Positions 6,556 through 13,430 of a stretch of DNA of 18,084 nucleotides are shown piece after piece (within the stretch, counting starts at the first letter, position 1; each line of letters begins with the position of its first letter). The stretch is from CAUZSN01 sp963582345 (lineage in GTDB: Bacteria; Planctomycetota; Planctomycetia; Planctomycetales; Planctomycetaceae): assembly GCA_963582345.1 (NCBI GenBank), contig CAUZSN010000055.1:1-18084 (forward strand). Direction: 5' to 3'. The position numbers were made by a program, and so were the translations under genes. The notes under the pieces were generated by a model. The model had not been told where the DNA came from. It searched no databases and saw nothing but the letters and a program-made list of their open reading frames with translations.

Positions 6556-7926
6556 ATGACTGGTCAAGAAGAACCAATCCTGTCCTTGGGCGAGCCGCCA
6601 AAGCGGTTGACTCCGAAAGCTAACGGTGTTCCGCGGGGTTGGCTCTGGTCATTATTGTGTTTGCAATTGTTGATTGTCGGCGGTTTGATCGCGTTCTGGT
6701 TGCGAGCGGACGGTATTTCGAGGGTGCCCTCCGTTTCCGGCAGTTCAGCCGATGAACTGAAAGCGGCCGCTATCGCATTGGAAGAGCGTAGCCTGTACGC
6801 CGAAGCGGCTCGCATTTGGCATGCGTACCTGGGCGCCAATCCGACCGATCCGCAGCGGGCGGAGATCCTCTACCGTGCCGGTAAACTTGCGATTCAGGCC
6901 GATGATTTCAATCAGGCCGTTACGGCACTGGTGCAGGCCGAGCAGGCAGCAGTCGACGACTCGGACTTGAAAACGAAGATTGGTCCGTTGATTATTGATT
7001 GTCTGCGCCGGCTCGGTCGCTACGGTGAAGTTGGGCGAGAGTTGTCACGACGCGTCGAGTTTGGCGCGGAGCAGACGGGTAAGGGGCCAGTTCTGGCCAC
7101 GATTGCCGGAGACGAGTTCACGGAAGCCGATCTGGATCGCATGATCGAGCGCCGCGTCGATCAGATGCTGTCGGTCCAGAGTGGTCATCAAGACGTCGCA
7201 CACCGAGACGCCCTTCTCAAACAGTTCTCCAGTCCTGCCGTGCGGCGACAGATTTTTGAGGAAGTTCTGCAAACGGAACTCTTCAGCCGCCGTGCCTGTG
7301 AAATGCAGCTCGATCGCGATGAGGAGTTTCTTCGAGCCCGTCGCTTCTTGGAAGAGAACCTGCTAGCCAATCGTTTCTTGGCGCGCGAGTTTGGAAAGGT
7401 CCACCCCACGGACGTTGACATCGAATCGTACTATAAGGCGTATCAGAAACAGTACGAAGAACCAGAGACGATGACGGTCGTGCTGCTGGAACTGGACGAG
7501 CAACAAGACGTACAAGTAGTTCGAAAAAGGATCACATCATCCAACGAATTCAGATTGCTGGCGTCTGGACGAATAGGCGAGGCCGATTCGAAACAAACAC
7601 AGGCGCCGCACCACATCGTACTTGGTCGCTCGGACCCGAAGTTGGGCGATACGGATACGTTGTTCAAGCTGTCACCCGGCGAGTGGACTCGCGAACCTCA
7701 TGTTCACGGAGGCATGCGGTTTCTTGTACTATGCGACAGCAAAGCGCCGGCCCGCACACCGCCATTGTCGACGATCCGCTGGCGAGTCGAAGCGGACTAT
7801 CAATCTCGGAAACGGAGGGAGCTGTCCGATAAACTCTACCGGGATCTGATGGTTCGCTATAACGTGCGGATTCGGCAGGTTGAAACAGTGCAAGGCGGAC
7901 AAGAAGGGCAAGCGAAGAATGACTAA
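6556..7926 (+). CDS. Membrane-anchored TPR protein with SurA/parvulin-like domain
   Basis: The 456-residue product has one N-terminal transmembrane helix (residues about 29-49, basic on the N-side), so the bulk is probably periplasmic. Residues about 66-165 form two or three TPR-like helical pairs (LEERSLYAEAARIWHAYLGANP; LYRAGKLAIQADDFNQAVTAL). From about 182 the protein resembles PpiC/SurA: TIAGDEFTEADLDRMI, an N-terminal SurA-like helical domain to about 305 (ESYYKAYQKQYEEPE), then a diverged parvulin-like domain ending LFKLSPGEWTREPHVHGGMRFLVLCDSKAPA (369-399). Parvulins are peptidyl-prolyl isomerases and chaperones. The first strand here lacks the usual HIL motif, so catalytic activity is doubtful. 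It sits between the DUF58 and DUF4381-like genes, an unusual member of a Bat operon. Its last two codons and stop are themselves the repeat AATGACTAA. Confidence 0.82.
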   Translation: MTGQEEPILSLGEPPKRLTPKANGVPRGWLWSLLCLQLLIVGGLIAFWLRADGISRVPSVSGSSADELKAAAIALEERSLYAEAARIWHAYLGANPTDPQRAEILYRAGKLAIQADDFNQAVTALVQAEQAAVDDSDLKTKIGPLIIDCLRRLGRYGEVGRELSRRVEFGAEQTGKGPVLATIAGDEFTEADLDRMIERRVDQMLSVQSGHQDVAHRDALLKQFSSPAVRRQIFEEVLQTELFSRRACEMQLDRDEEFLRARRFLEENLLANRFLAREFGKVHPTDVDIESYYKAYQKQYEEPETMTVVLLELDEQQDVQVVRKRITSSNEFRLLASGRIGEADSKQTQAPHHIVLGRSDPKLGDTDTLFKLSPGEWTREPHVHGGMRFLVLCDSKAPARTPPLSTIRWRVEADYQSRKRRELSDKLYRDLMVRYNVRIRQVETVQGGQEGQAKND

Positions 7927-7984
7927 TATCTAATGACGAAAGAATGATGAAATCCGCAGCCCGATGATTTTGTCATTAGTCATT
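7918..7984. repeat. Intergenic inverted repeat built from AATGACTAAT
   Basis: AATGACTAAT (7918-7927), which includes the upstream stop codon, pairs perfectly with ATTAGTCATT (7975-7984). Alternatively CTAATGAC (7930-7937) pairs with GTCATTAG (7972-7979). The loop holds a further degenerate copy (AATGATG). It is AT-rich with no T-run, so its role as a terminator, RNA stabiliser or mobile repeat is open. Confidence 0.7.
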
Positions 7985-8008
7985 TAAACTTGGTCATTGC
8001 CATTAACC

Positions 8009-9025
8009 ATGCGATTTATCAGGACAATCCTCATTACTCTGTTCGCTGCCGGACTTCTAACTGGCTGCCGTGACAAGTCCGTTCCTTCCGATGGCGGGTC
8101 ATCGGATTCCAAAACGGACAACGTTGTTCGTTCGCGGGTCGAGCGTGGGCCGCTGCGAGTCACCGTCGAAGTAGATCCAAAAAACGCTCGACTTTCCGAC
8201 GAGCCCACGTTGGTGGTCACGATTGATTCCGAACAAGACGTGGAGTTTAACAGGCCGCCATTTGGTGAAGCGTTGGGAGACTTCCTGATTCGCGATTTTC
8301 GCGAGCCACTGCCGGAAATCAGCGGAAATCGACAAATCGTCCGGCAAGTTTACACACTCGAACCGACTCGCGCTGGCAAGCTGTCCATCGCGCCAATCAC
8401 GATTACGTTTCGCGACACACGAGCGGAAGGTGACGGCAAAGTGCACAGCGTCGAAACCGAGGCGTTAACGATTGACGTTTCGACGGTTCTCGGGGACGAT
8501 GTTCCGTCGCTGGCAGATTTACGACCGGCGTCCGGGCCGGTTGAGTTGCCGGAATCCGCAAGTCACGCTATGTGGTGGCTTGCTGGCGGTTGTGCCGCCG
8601 CGCTCGCTGTGGCAGCGCTGGCCTGGTTGTGGTTGCGACGACAACACAGTCCTGTCGAATTGCAACTGTCGCCGATTGAAATGGCCTATCTCGAACTCGA
8701 GCGACTGATTGAACAGAATCTGGCTGCCACGGACGTGAAATTGTTTTACGTGGAACTCACCGGTGTCGTGCGCCGCTACATCGAGCGAACGACGGGCGTA
8801 CGGGCTGCGGAACAGACGACAGAAGAGTTCCTACGGGAAATTAGCGGACGCGCGGATTTCTCTGTGCTGGAACGCGACCGATTGCAGCAATTTCTGGTGT
8901 CGGCTGACCTGGTGAAATTCGCTGCCCAGCAGCCGAATAAACAAGATATCGAGGAAAGTTTCGATCGGGCGAAGGCGTTTATTGGTACGACAGGGAGTGA
9001 TCAGACGGAAGAGGTGGCGGCGTGA
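8009..9025 (+). CDS. Lipoprotein with Ig-like region, TM helix and DUF4381-like tail
   Basis: The ATG at 8009 gives a 338-residue product with a clean lipoprotein signal (MRFIRTILIT, then L-L-T-G-C, Cys20). A TTG twelve bases upstream is in frame but would spoil the basic n-region, so I prefer the ATG. Residues about 45-160 look like a BatD-type beta-sandwich (VTVEVDPKNARLSDEPTLVV; YTLEPTRAGKLSIAPITITF). A transmembrane helix follows at about 187-209 (MWWLAGGCAAALAVAALAWLWL, then RRQ). The cytoplasmic tail (about 220-325) is alpha-helical (YLELERLIEQ, FYVELTGVVRRYIERTTGVRAAEQTTEEFL) and matches the DUF4381/BatD C-terminal style. It probably links periplasmic recognition to the cytoplasmic MoxR/DUF58 pair, by analogy with BatD. 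It lies 82 bases after the TPR/parvulin gene. Confidence 0.82.
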   Translation: MRFIRTILITLFAAGLLTGCRDKSVPSDGGSSDSKTDNVVRSRVERGPLRVTVEVDPKNARLSDEPTLVVTIDSEQDVEFNRPPFGEALGDFLIRDFREPLPEISGNRQIVRQVYTLEPTRAGKLSIAPITITFRDTRAEGDGKVHSVETEALTIDVSTVLGDDVPSLADLRPASGPVELPESASHAMWWLAGGCAAALAVAALAWLWLRRQHSPVELQLSPIEMAYLELERLIEQNLAATDVKLFYVELTGVVRRYIERTTGVRAAEQTTEEFLREISGRADFSVLERDRLQQFLVSADLVKFAAQQPNKQDIEESFDRAKAFIGTTGSDQTEEVAA

Positions 9026-9057
9026 TCTAGAATGGATAATGTGTCAATTCCGATTCT

Positions 9058-9077
9058 TTAGTCATAAGTCATAAAAG
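9058..9077. repeat. TTAGTCATA-AGTCATA tandem half-repeat before batA
   Basis: TTAGTCATA (9058-9066) is followed at once by AGTCATA, a degenerate tandem copy of the recurrent intergenic repeat, ending about five bases before the batA ATG. No Shine-Dalgarno sequence is present. Confidence 0.55.
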
Positions 9078-10148
9078 ATGTCCGGATTTCGTCTTCAAGA
9101 CCCACTGTGGCTGCTTATGTTGATCCCGGTCATCGCCTTTGGGTGGCTGGGGATTCGTCGGCAGCGGCGTGCTGCAGTATTGTATTCGAGTGTGGCGATT
9201 TTGAAGGAGTTGCCAAATACGCTGGCGCTACGTGTGAAACGGTTGATACCATGGTTAAAAATTTTCGGCCTGGCGCTCGTCGTGATTGCTCTTGCCCGGC
9301 CGCAACATGGTCGCGAGGAATTTCGCGTCCGTGCTGAAGGAATTTCGATCATAATGTGCATTGACAGGTCCGGTTCGATGTTGGCTCAGGACTTCCTTCT
9401 GGACGAGCAGCGCATAAACCGACTGGACGCAGTGAAAGAAGTGTTCCACGAATTCGTTACCGGCGACGGACATTTCAACGGGAGACCAGATGATTTGATT
9501 GGCCTGATTGTCTTCGGCGGTTTCGCCGACGCAGTGTGTCCTCAAACACTTGATCACGGTGCGCTGTTGGAAGTGCTCAAGTCAGTGAATGTCGCCGAGC
9601 CAATTCGTGATCGGAGCGGACGCGTCATCAATGCTGAACTGTTGCAGGAAGAGCAGGCAACGGCAATCGGCGACGCTGTTGCTCTCTCGGTAGACAGGTT
9701 AAAGGATGTCGAGTCCAAGAGCAAAGTCATCATCCTGCTCTCTGACGGAGAGAACAACGCGGGTGCTGTCGACCCGAAAGAGGCGGCCGAAGCCGCGAAG
9801 AATTTCGGTGTGAAGATTTATTCGGTCGGCGTCGGTTCGACCGGCATGGCGCCATTTCCTAGCATCGATCTGTTTGGGCGTCCAGTGCTCAGGCCGCAAC
9901 CCGTTCGTTTGGACGAAACTACACTGAAAATGCTGGCTGAAACCACCGGCGGACGCTATTTCAATGCTCAGGACACCGAAACGTTAGAACAAGTCTACGC
10001 CGAAATCGACAAGCTCGAAAAAACAAAAACCGAAAGCCGGTTATACACCGAGTATCGTGAACTGTTTCAGTTCTGGATGATCCCCGGTTTGTGTTGTGTC
10101 TTGATGGAAGTGTTATTAACGACCGTGAGATTCCGGTCACTGCCGTAG
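9078..10148 (+). CDS. batA: BatA-like von Willebrand A membrane protein
   Basis: The 356-residue protein has the BatA layout: an N-terminal helix starting FRLQDPLWLLMLIPVIAFGWLG (about 4-25), a second helix around residues 60-74 (LKIFGLALVVIALARPQ), a VWA domain (about 88-300) and a C-terminal helix (about 328-350). The metal-ion-dependent adhesion site is complete: D96-x-S98-x-S100 (DRSGS), Thr196 (ATAIGDA) and Asp223 (LLSDGENN). VWA domains of this type bind protein ligands through a divalent metal and in Bat systems are thought to be handled by MoxR. The gene begins 52 bases after the DUF4381-like gene and is followed 106 bases later by a second VWA gene. No Shine-Dalgarno site is visible. 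Confidence 0.92.
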   Translation: MSGFRLQDPLWLLMLIPVIAFGWLGIRRQRRAAVLYSSVAILKELPNTLALRVKRLIPWLKIFGLALVVIALARPQHGREEFRVRAEGISIIMCIDRSGSMLAQDFLLDEQRINRLDAVKEVFHEFVTGDGHFNGRPDDLIGLIVFGGFADAVCPQTLDHGALLEVLKSVNVAEPIRDRSGRVINAELLQEEQATAIGDAVALSVDRLKDVESKSKVIILLSDGENNAGAVDPKEAAEAAKNFGVKIYSVGVGSTGMAPFPSIDLFGRPVLRPQPVRLDETTLKMLAETTGGRYFNAQDTETLEQVYAEIDKLEKTKTESRLYTEYRELFQFWMIPGLCCVLMEVLLTTVRFRSLP

Positions 10149-10153
10149 GGGAA

Positions 10154-10223
10154 AATGACTAAGGCTTAATGAACAAACATGAGGTTGGTGGATCATTATG
10201 GACCGTATTCGTTATTAGTCATT
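10154..10223. repeat. Inverted AATGACTAA / TTAGTCATT pair between batA and batB
   Basis: AATGACTAA (10154-10162) starts five bases after the batA stop and faces TTAGTCATT (10215-10223), a perfect 9-bp inverted pair spanning the 106-base gap. A degenerate AATCATTAG follows before the batB start. Confidence 0.7.
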
Positions 10224-10254
10224 CCGATTTCTTTAATCATTAGACATTTGCGCG

Positions 10255-11286
10255 ATGTATTGGGAGACACCAAGCCTATTGTTTCTACTTTGGGTCGTGC
10301 CGGTGGCAGGCTTTGGGTTGGTCTACGCACATCGGCAGCGTATTGCTACGGCTGGCCGGTTTGCCGATCGGGCGATGGTTGAACGGTTGATGCCGTCATT
10401 TCGAGCGGCTCGGCCTTGGGTCAAAGCGGTGCTAATGCTGGTCGGCGTGACGTGTCTGATTATGGGAGCATCGCGGCCGCGATTCGGAGTTTTCTTCGAA
10501 GAAGTGTCGCAACGCGGCGTTGATCTGTTTGTGCTGTTGGACGTGTCGCGGTCGATGATGGCCGAAGACGTCGCACCGAACCGGTTAGAGCGGGCAAAGT
10601 CGGATATTCGCGATTTGCTGCACAAGCTGAAGGGTGATCGCGTTGGTTTGATCGCGTTCGCCGGGTCACCGGTCGTTAAGGTGCCGCTGACAACTGATCA
10701 CGGTTTTTTTTATATGCTGCTGGACGATATCGATACCGACAGTGCGCCACGCGGCGGCAGTCTGATCGGCGACGCCATACGCAAAGCCATGGAGGCGATG
10801 GAAGAGCGCCGTGATCGTGACCAGGTCATCGTGCTAATCACAGACGGTGAGGACCACGACTCGTTCCCCGCAGAAGCCGCAAAACAATCTGCGGAACGCA
10901 GCATCAAGATCTTCACAATCGGACTGGGCGACGTCGGAGAAGGCGCTCGCATTCCTGTGCGTGACGAATCAGGACAACTGAGCTACGTCCGGCACAAAGG
11001 TCAAGAAGTCTGGTCCAAGATGGACGAGCGGTTGTTGAAAGAGATCGCTTTGACTACGTCAGGAGCGTACATTCCCGCCCAAACACGGGTTTACGATCTG
11101 GGACAAATTTACGAAGATCATCTGGCGAATCTGACGCGCAGTGAAATTGTTTCGGTGAAACGGAAACGGTTCCGCGAACAGTTCCAGTTGTTCGTCTGTT
11201 TTGGGTTGGTATTTCTAGTGATTGAAATGTTGGTGCCCAGCTACCGATTGGTAGTTCCGAATTCAGCCGGAAGACAGAGGGAGTAA
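10255..11286 (+). CDS. batB: BatB-like von Willebrand A membrane protein
   Basis: The 343-residue product parallels batA: helix at about 5-24 (TPSLLFLLWVVPVAGFGLVY), second helix at about 56-72 (VKAVLMLVGVTCLIMGASRPRFG), VWA domain (about 88-285), and C-terminal helix (FQLFVCFGLVFLVIEMLV). The metal site has D96-x-S98-x-S100 (DVSRS) and Asp197 (ITDGED). The usual Thr is replaced by Ser169 in GGSLIGDAI, a conservative change that could still coordinate a metal. LERAKSDIRDLL, DRVGLIAFAG and LTTDHGFF are typical of BatB. An earlier plus-strand ATG at 10179 belongs to another frame and is not part of this gene. Together with batA it probably forms the membrane VWA pair served by MoxR. Confidence 0.92.
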   Translation: MYWETPSLLFLLWVVPVAGFGLVYAHRQRIATAGRFADRAMVERLMPSFRAARPWVKAVLMLVGVTCLIMGASRPRFGVFFEEVSQRGVDLFVLLDVSRSMMAEDVAPNRLERAKSDIRDLLHKLKGDRVGLIAFAGSPVVKVPLTTDHGFFYMLLDDIDTDSAPRGGSLIGDAIRKAMEAMEERRDRDQVIVLITDGEDHDSFPAEAAKQSAERSIKIFTIGLGDVGEGARIPVRDESGQLSYVRHKGQEVWSKMDERLLKEIALTTSGAYIPAQTRVYDLGQIYEDHLANLTRSEIVSVKRKRFREQFQLFVCFGLVFLVIEMLVPSYRLVVPNSAGRQRE

Positions 11287-11294
11287 TCCGAAGG

Positions 11295-11349
11295 AATGAC
11301 TAAGACCTAATTGTGAATGACTAAAGAATGACGAGGTTGGAATGACCAA
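11295..11349. repeat. Direct AATGAC repeats between batB and batC
   Basis: Exact AATGACTAA copies lie at 11295-11303 and 11316-11324, followed by AATGACGA (from 11327) and AATGACCAA (11341-11349). All are in the same orientation, unlike the inverted pairs in neighbouring gaps. Confidence 0.7.
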
Positions 11350-11406
11350 CGTTTGTGCTATCGGTTTCAGCTGGAAGAGTGGAAGACGAGCAACACACAC
11401 GAACCA

Positions 11407-13287
11407 ATGAGACGACCCACGCAATCCAAACCTGTTCTATCTGGAAGCCAGGTCACTCGAAAGCGGCCGAGTCATGGTGTTCTTGCGTACGTGTGGCGTG
11501 TTGGTTCTGGACGTTTTTTTGGACATTCGTCGCCGAAACACAATTTTAGAGCTCAAGTTCATCAGCCCGTGGCTGTGCTCATCTTGTGTTCATTCGCTGC
11601 GCTTGGGTTTGGTTCAGTGTCGTCCGCTGTTGAGAAGGTGCGAGAGGGCGTGCGGCAGTTCAAAGATGGTGATTTTGACTCGGCTGGCAAATCATTCGCC
11701 GAGGCGGATGTAGTACAACCAGACGATTTGCGGATCCTTTTCGATCAGGCGTGTGTGTACGCAGTGATCGGCAACTCGGACAAGTCCCGCGAACTGATGC
11801 AAAAAGCGTCGCTGTCGCGCGAAACCGATCTGGCCGTTCGATCGCATTACAACCTCGGCTGTTTGGCAGCCCAGCAAGCTCGTGCGCTATTTGGTGGCAA
11901 GCCAACCGAGGCCACGCCGGAACAGCGAAGCCAGGGACTCGATTTGCTGGCCAGCGCTGTCGGCCATTTCCGCGACTGTCTGCGTCTGGAGTCCGAACAT
12001 GCCGACGCGAGGCACAATCTAGAAGTCATACGGTTATGGATCAAGCAAATGCAGGCTATGTGGCAGGACCGTGATCGTGAGAAGACGCACGAAAAAATGA
12101 ACGTGCTTGAGTTTCTGGCCATGCTCGAAGCACGTCAAACCGGGCTGCGATCGGTGACTCGCATGTTGGCCGGCGAAGCGAATTTCTCCAAGCGCCGGCA
12201 GGCCTTCGGCGAGACGGAAGACGCGCAACGCAACCTGACCGACGAGATCGAACCACTGAAGAAGAAGATTCAATCCGAACTGAAATCAGTACAGCCGCAA
12301 GCACCACCACGATCGAAGAACGCTAACGCTCCGCCAAATCCCGACGAGCAGACACAAAAGGCGGTCGAACTATTGACCCGGTTGGCCGACGATACCGGAC
12401 AAGCGATGCAGAAGGCAGCCGACTGGATTGCCGACGGCTCGCACAATCAGGCGATCGAGTCACAGACGCGTGTGTTGGACAATTTGAACCAGATCTACAT
12501 GGCGGTCGCCCCGTTTGCCAACGTGCTGAATCGGGTCGTCGCCAAGCAACAGACGTTAGTCGATCAATCGACTACTATCCAGGACGCTAAGCTCGATAAT
12601 AAGTCAACACGGAACCGCGACACGCAACAGTCGTTCAGTGAACAAATTCGCGAACCGAATCAGGTCCCCGATCAGACCGGAATCGAAGATGCTGAAATAC
12701 CGGAACCCGACTTTCCGGAATTGGCGAGATGGCAGTCTCGAGTTGCCGAATGGAGCCGGATGTTGTCGCTGAAGGCCCGACAGGAACTACCACAAATTGA
12801 GTTCCGGAAAAAAAAGTTTTCAGCTGCGTCTCCTCAAACTGACGACCACACCAAACAACCGAACGACGTTGAGGCGGCTCATAATCAGCTTCAGGCCATA
12901 AAGGAATCGATGAACAAGGCTCTCAAACTTGCGCCCAAAGCTCGGTTAGCAGCCGACGAAGCAGTGCGACATCTAATAGACAAGAAAAGCGATCGTGCTC
13001 TTCCCAAACAGGATGAGGCGTTGACGCTCCTGAAAGAAATAGCTGCGGCGCTACCCAAACAAGATCAATCCGCACAACAGCCAGAACAGGCGAACGAGAG
13101 CGGTGAGAAACAAGAGCAATCGAAACAATCGCAGCTAGACAAGACGTCTCAACCGCATGACTTGTCTCGCGAACAGGCGCAGTCGGTCTTGCGCCGCGCC
13201 CGAGAACGCGAACGCAAACACCAGCGGACACAAAAAGAGCTTCAACGGCTCTTGGCATCGCCGATCAGTGTGGATAGGGATTGGTAG
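11407..13287 (+). CDS. BatC-like TPR and coiled-coil protein
   Basis: The frame is open from 11332 and the start is uncertain. ATG 11407 gives 626 residues; TTG 11353 would add 18. Both leave an unusually long basic N-terminus before the hydrophobic segment (about residues 54-73, VAVLILCSFAALGFGSVSSA), which is either a signal peptide or an anchor. Next come TPR-like repeats (VREGVRQFKDGDFDSAGKSF; LFDQACVYAVIGNSDKSREL; HYNLGCLAAQQA; FRDCLRLESEHADARHNLEV). The rest is a long charged helical and Gln-rich region predicted to form coiled coils, ending with R/E-rich REQAQSVLRRARERERKHQ. BatC proteins are TPR scaffolds of Bat complexes. Position between batB and batD supports that role, but the long coiled-coil extension goes beyond classical BatC. 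Confidence 0.8.
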   Translation: MRRPTQSKPVLSGSQVTRKRPSHGVLAYVWRVGSGRFFGHSSPKHNFRAQVHQPVAVLILCSFAALGFGSVSSAVEKVREGVRQFKDGDFDSAGKSFAEADVVQPDDLRILFDQACVYAVIGNSDKSRELMQKASLSRETDLAVRSHYNLGCLAAQQARALFGGKPTEATPEQRSQGLDLLASAVGHFRDCLRLESEHADARHNLEVIRLWIKQMQAMWQDRDREKTHEKMNVLEFLAMLEARQTGLRSVTRMLAGEANFSKRRQAFGETEDAQRNLTDEIEPLKKKIQSELKSVQPQAPPRSKNANAPPNPDEQTQKAVELLTRLADDTGQAMQKAADWIADGSHNQAIESQTRVLDNLNQIYMAVAPFANVLNRVVAKQQTLVDQSTTIQDAKLDNKSTRNRDTQQSFSEQIREPNQVPDQTGIEDAEIPEPDFPELARWQSRVAEWSRMLSLKARQELPQIEFRKKKFSAASPQTDDHTKQPNDVEAAHNQLQAIKESMNKALKLAPKARLAADEAVRHLIDKKSDRALPKQDEALTLLKEIAAALPKQDQSAQQPEQANESGEKQEQSKQSQLDKTSQPHDLSREQAQSVLRRARERERKHQRTQKELQRLLASPISVDRDW

Positions 13288-13293
13288 GAGGAG

Positions 13294-13416
13294 AATGACT
13301 AAGGACGAATGTCTAATGGCTAAAGAATGACGAAGGCCGGATGCCCAAACCGGTTGGTCACACAAAGGTCAGTTGCAAATTATTCGCCATTCGTCAATGA
13401 GGTTTCATTAGTCATT
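13294..13416. repeat. Two-part inverted repeat between batC and batD
   Basis: AATGACTAA (13294-13302) pairs perfectly with TTAGTCATT (13408-13416). The adjoining GACGAATG (13304-13311) pairs perfectly with CATTCGTC (13388-13395). The two stems nest in order, giving 17 paired bases across the gap. The centre contains a CCGG...CCGG and an AACCGGTT palindrome near 13340-13360. It fills most of the 143-base gap. Confidence 0.7.
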
Positions 13417-13430
13417 AAGAGCTTAACCAC

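Noticed and set aside
2594..13416. CRISPR array interpretation of the AATGACTAA repeats
   Set aside because: Units are only 9 bases, irregularly spaced over kilobases, in both orientations, with genes between them and no cas genes.
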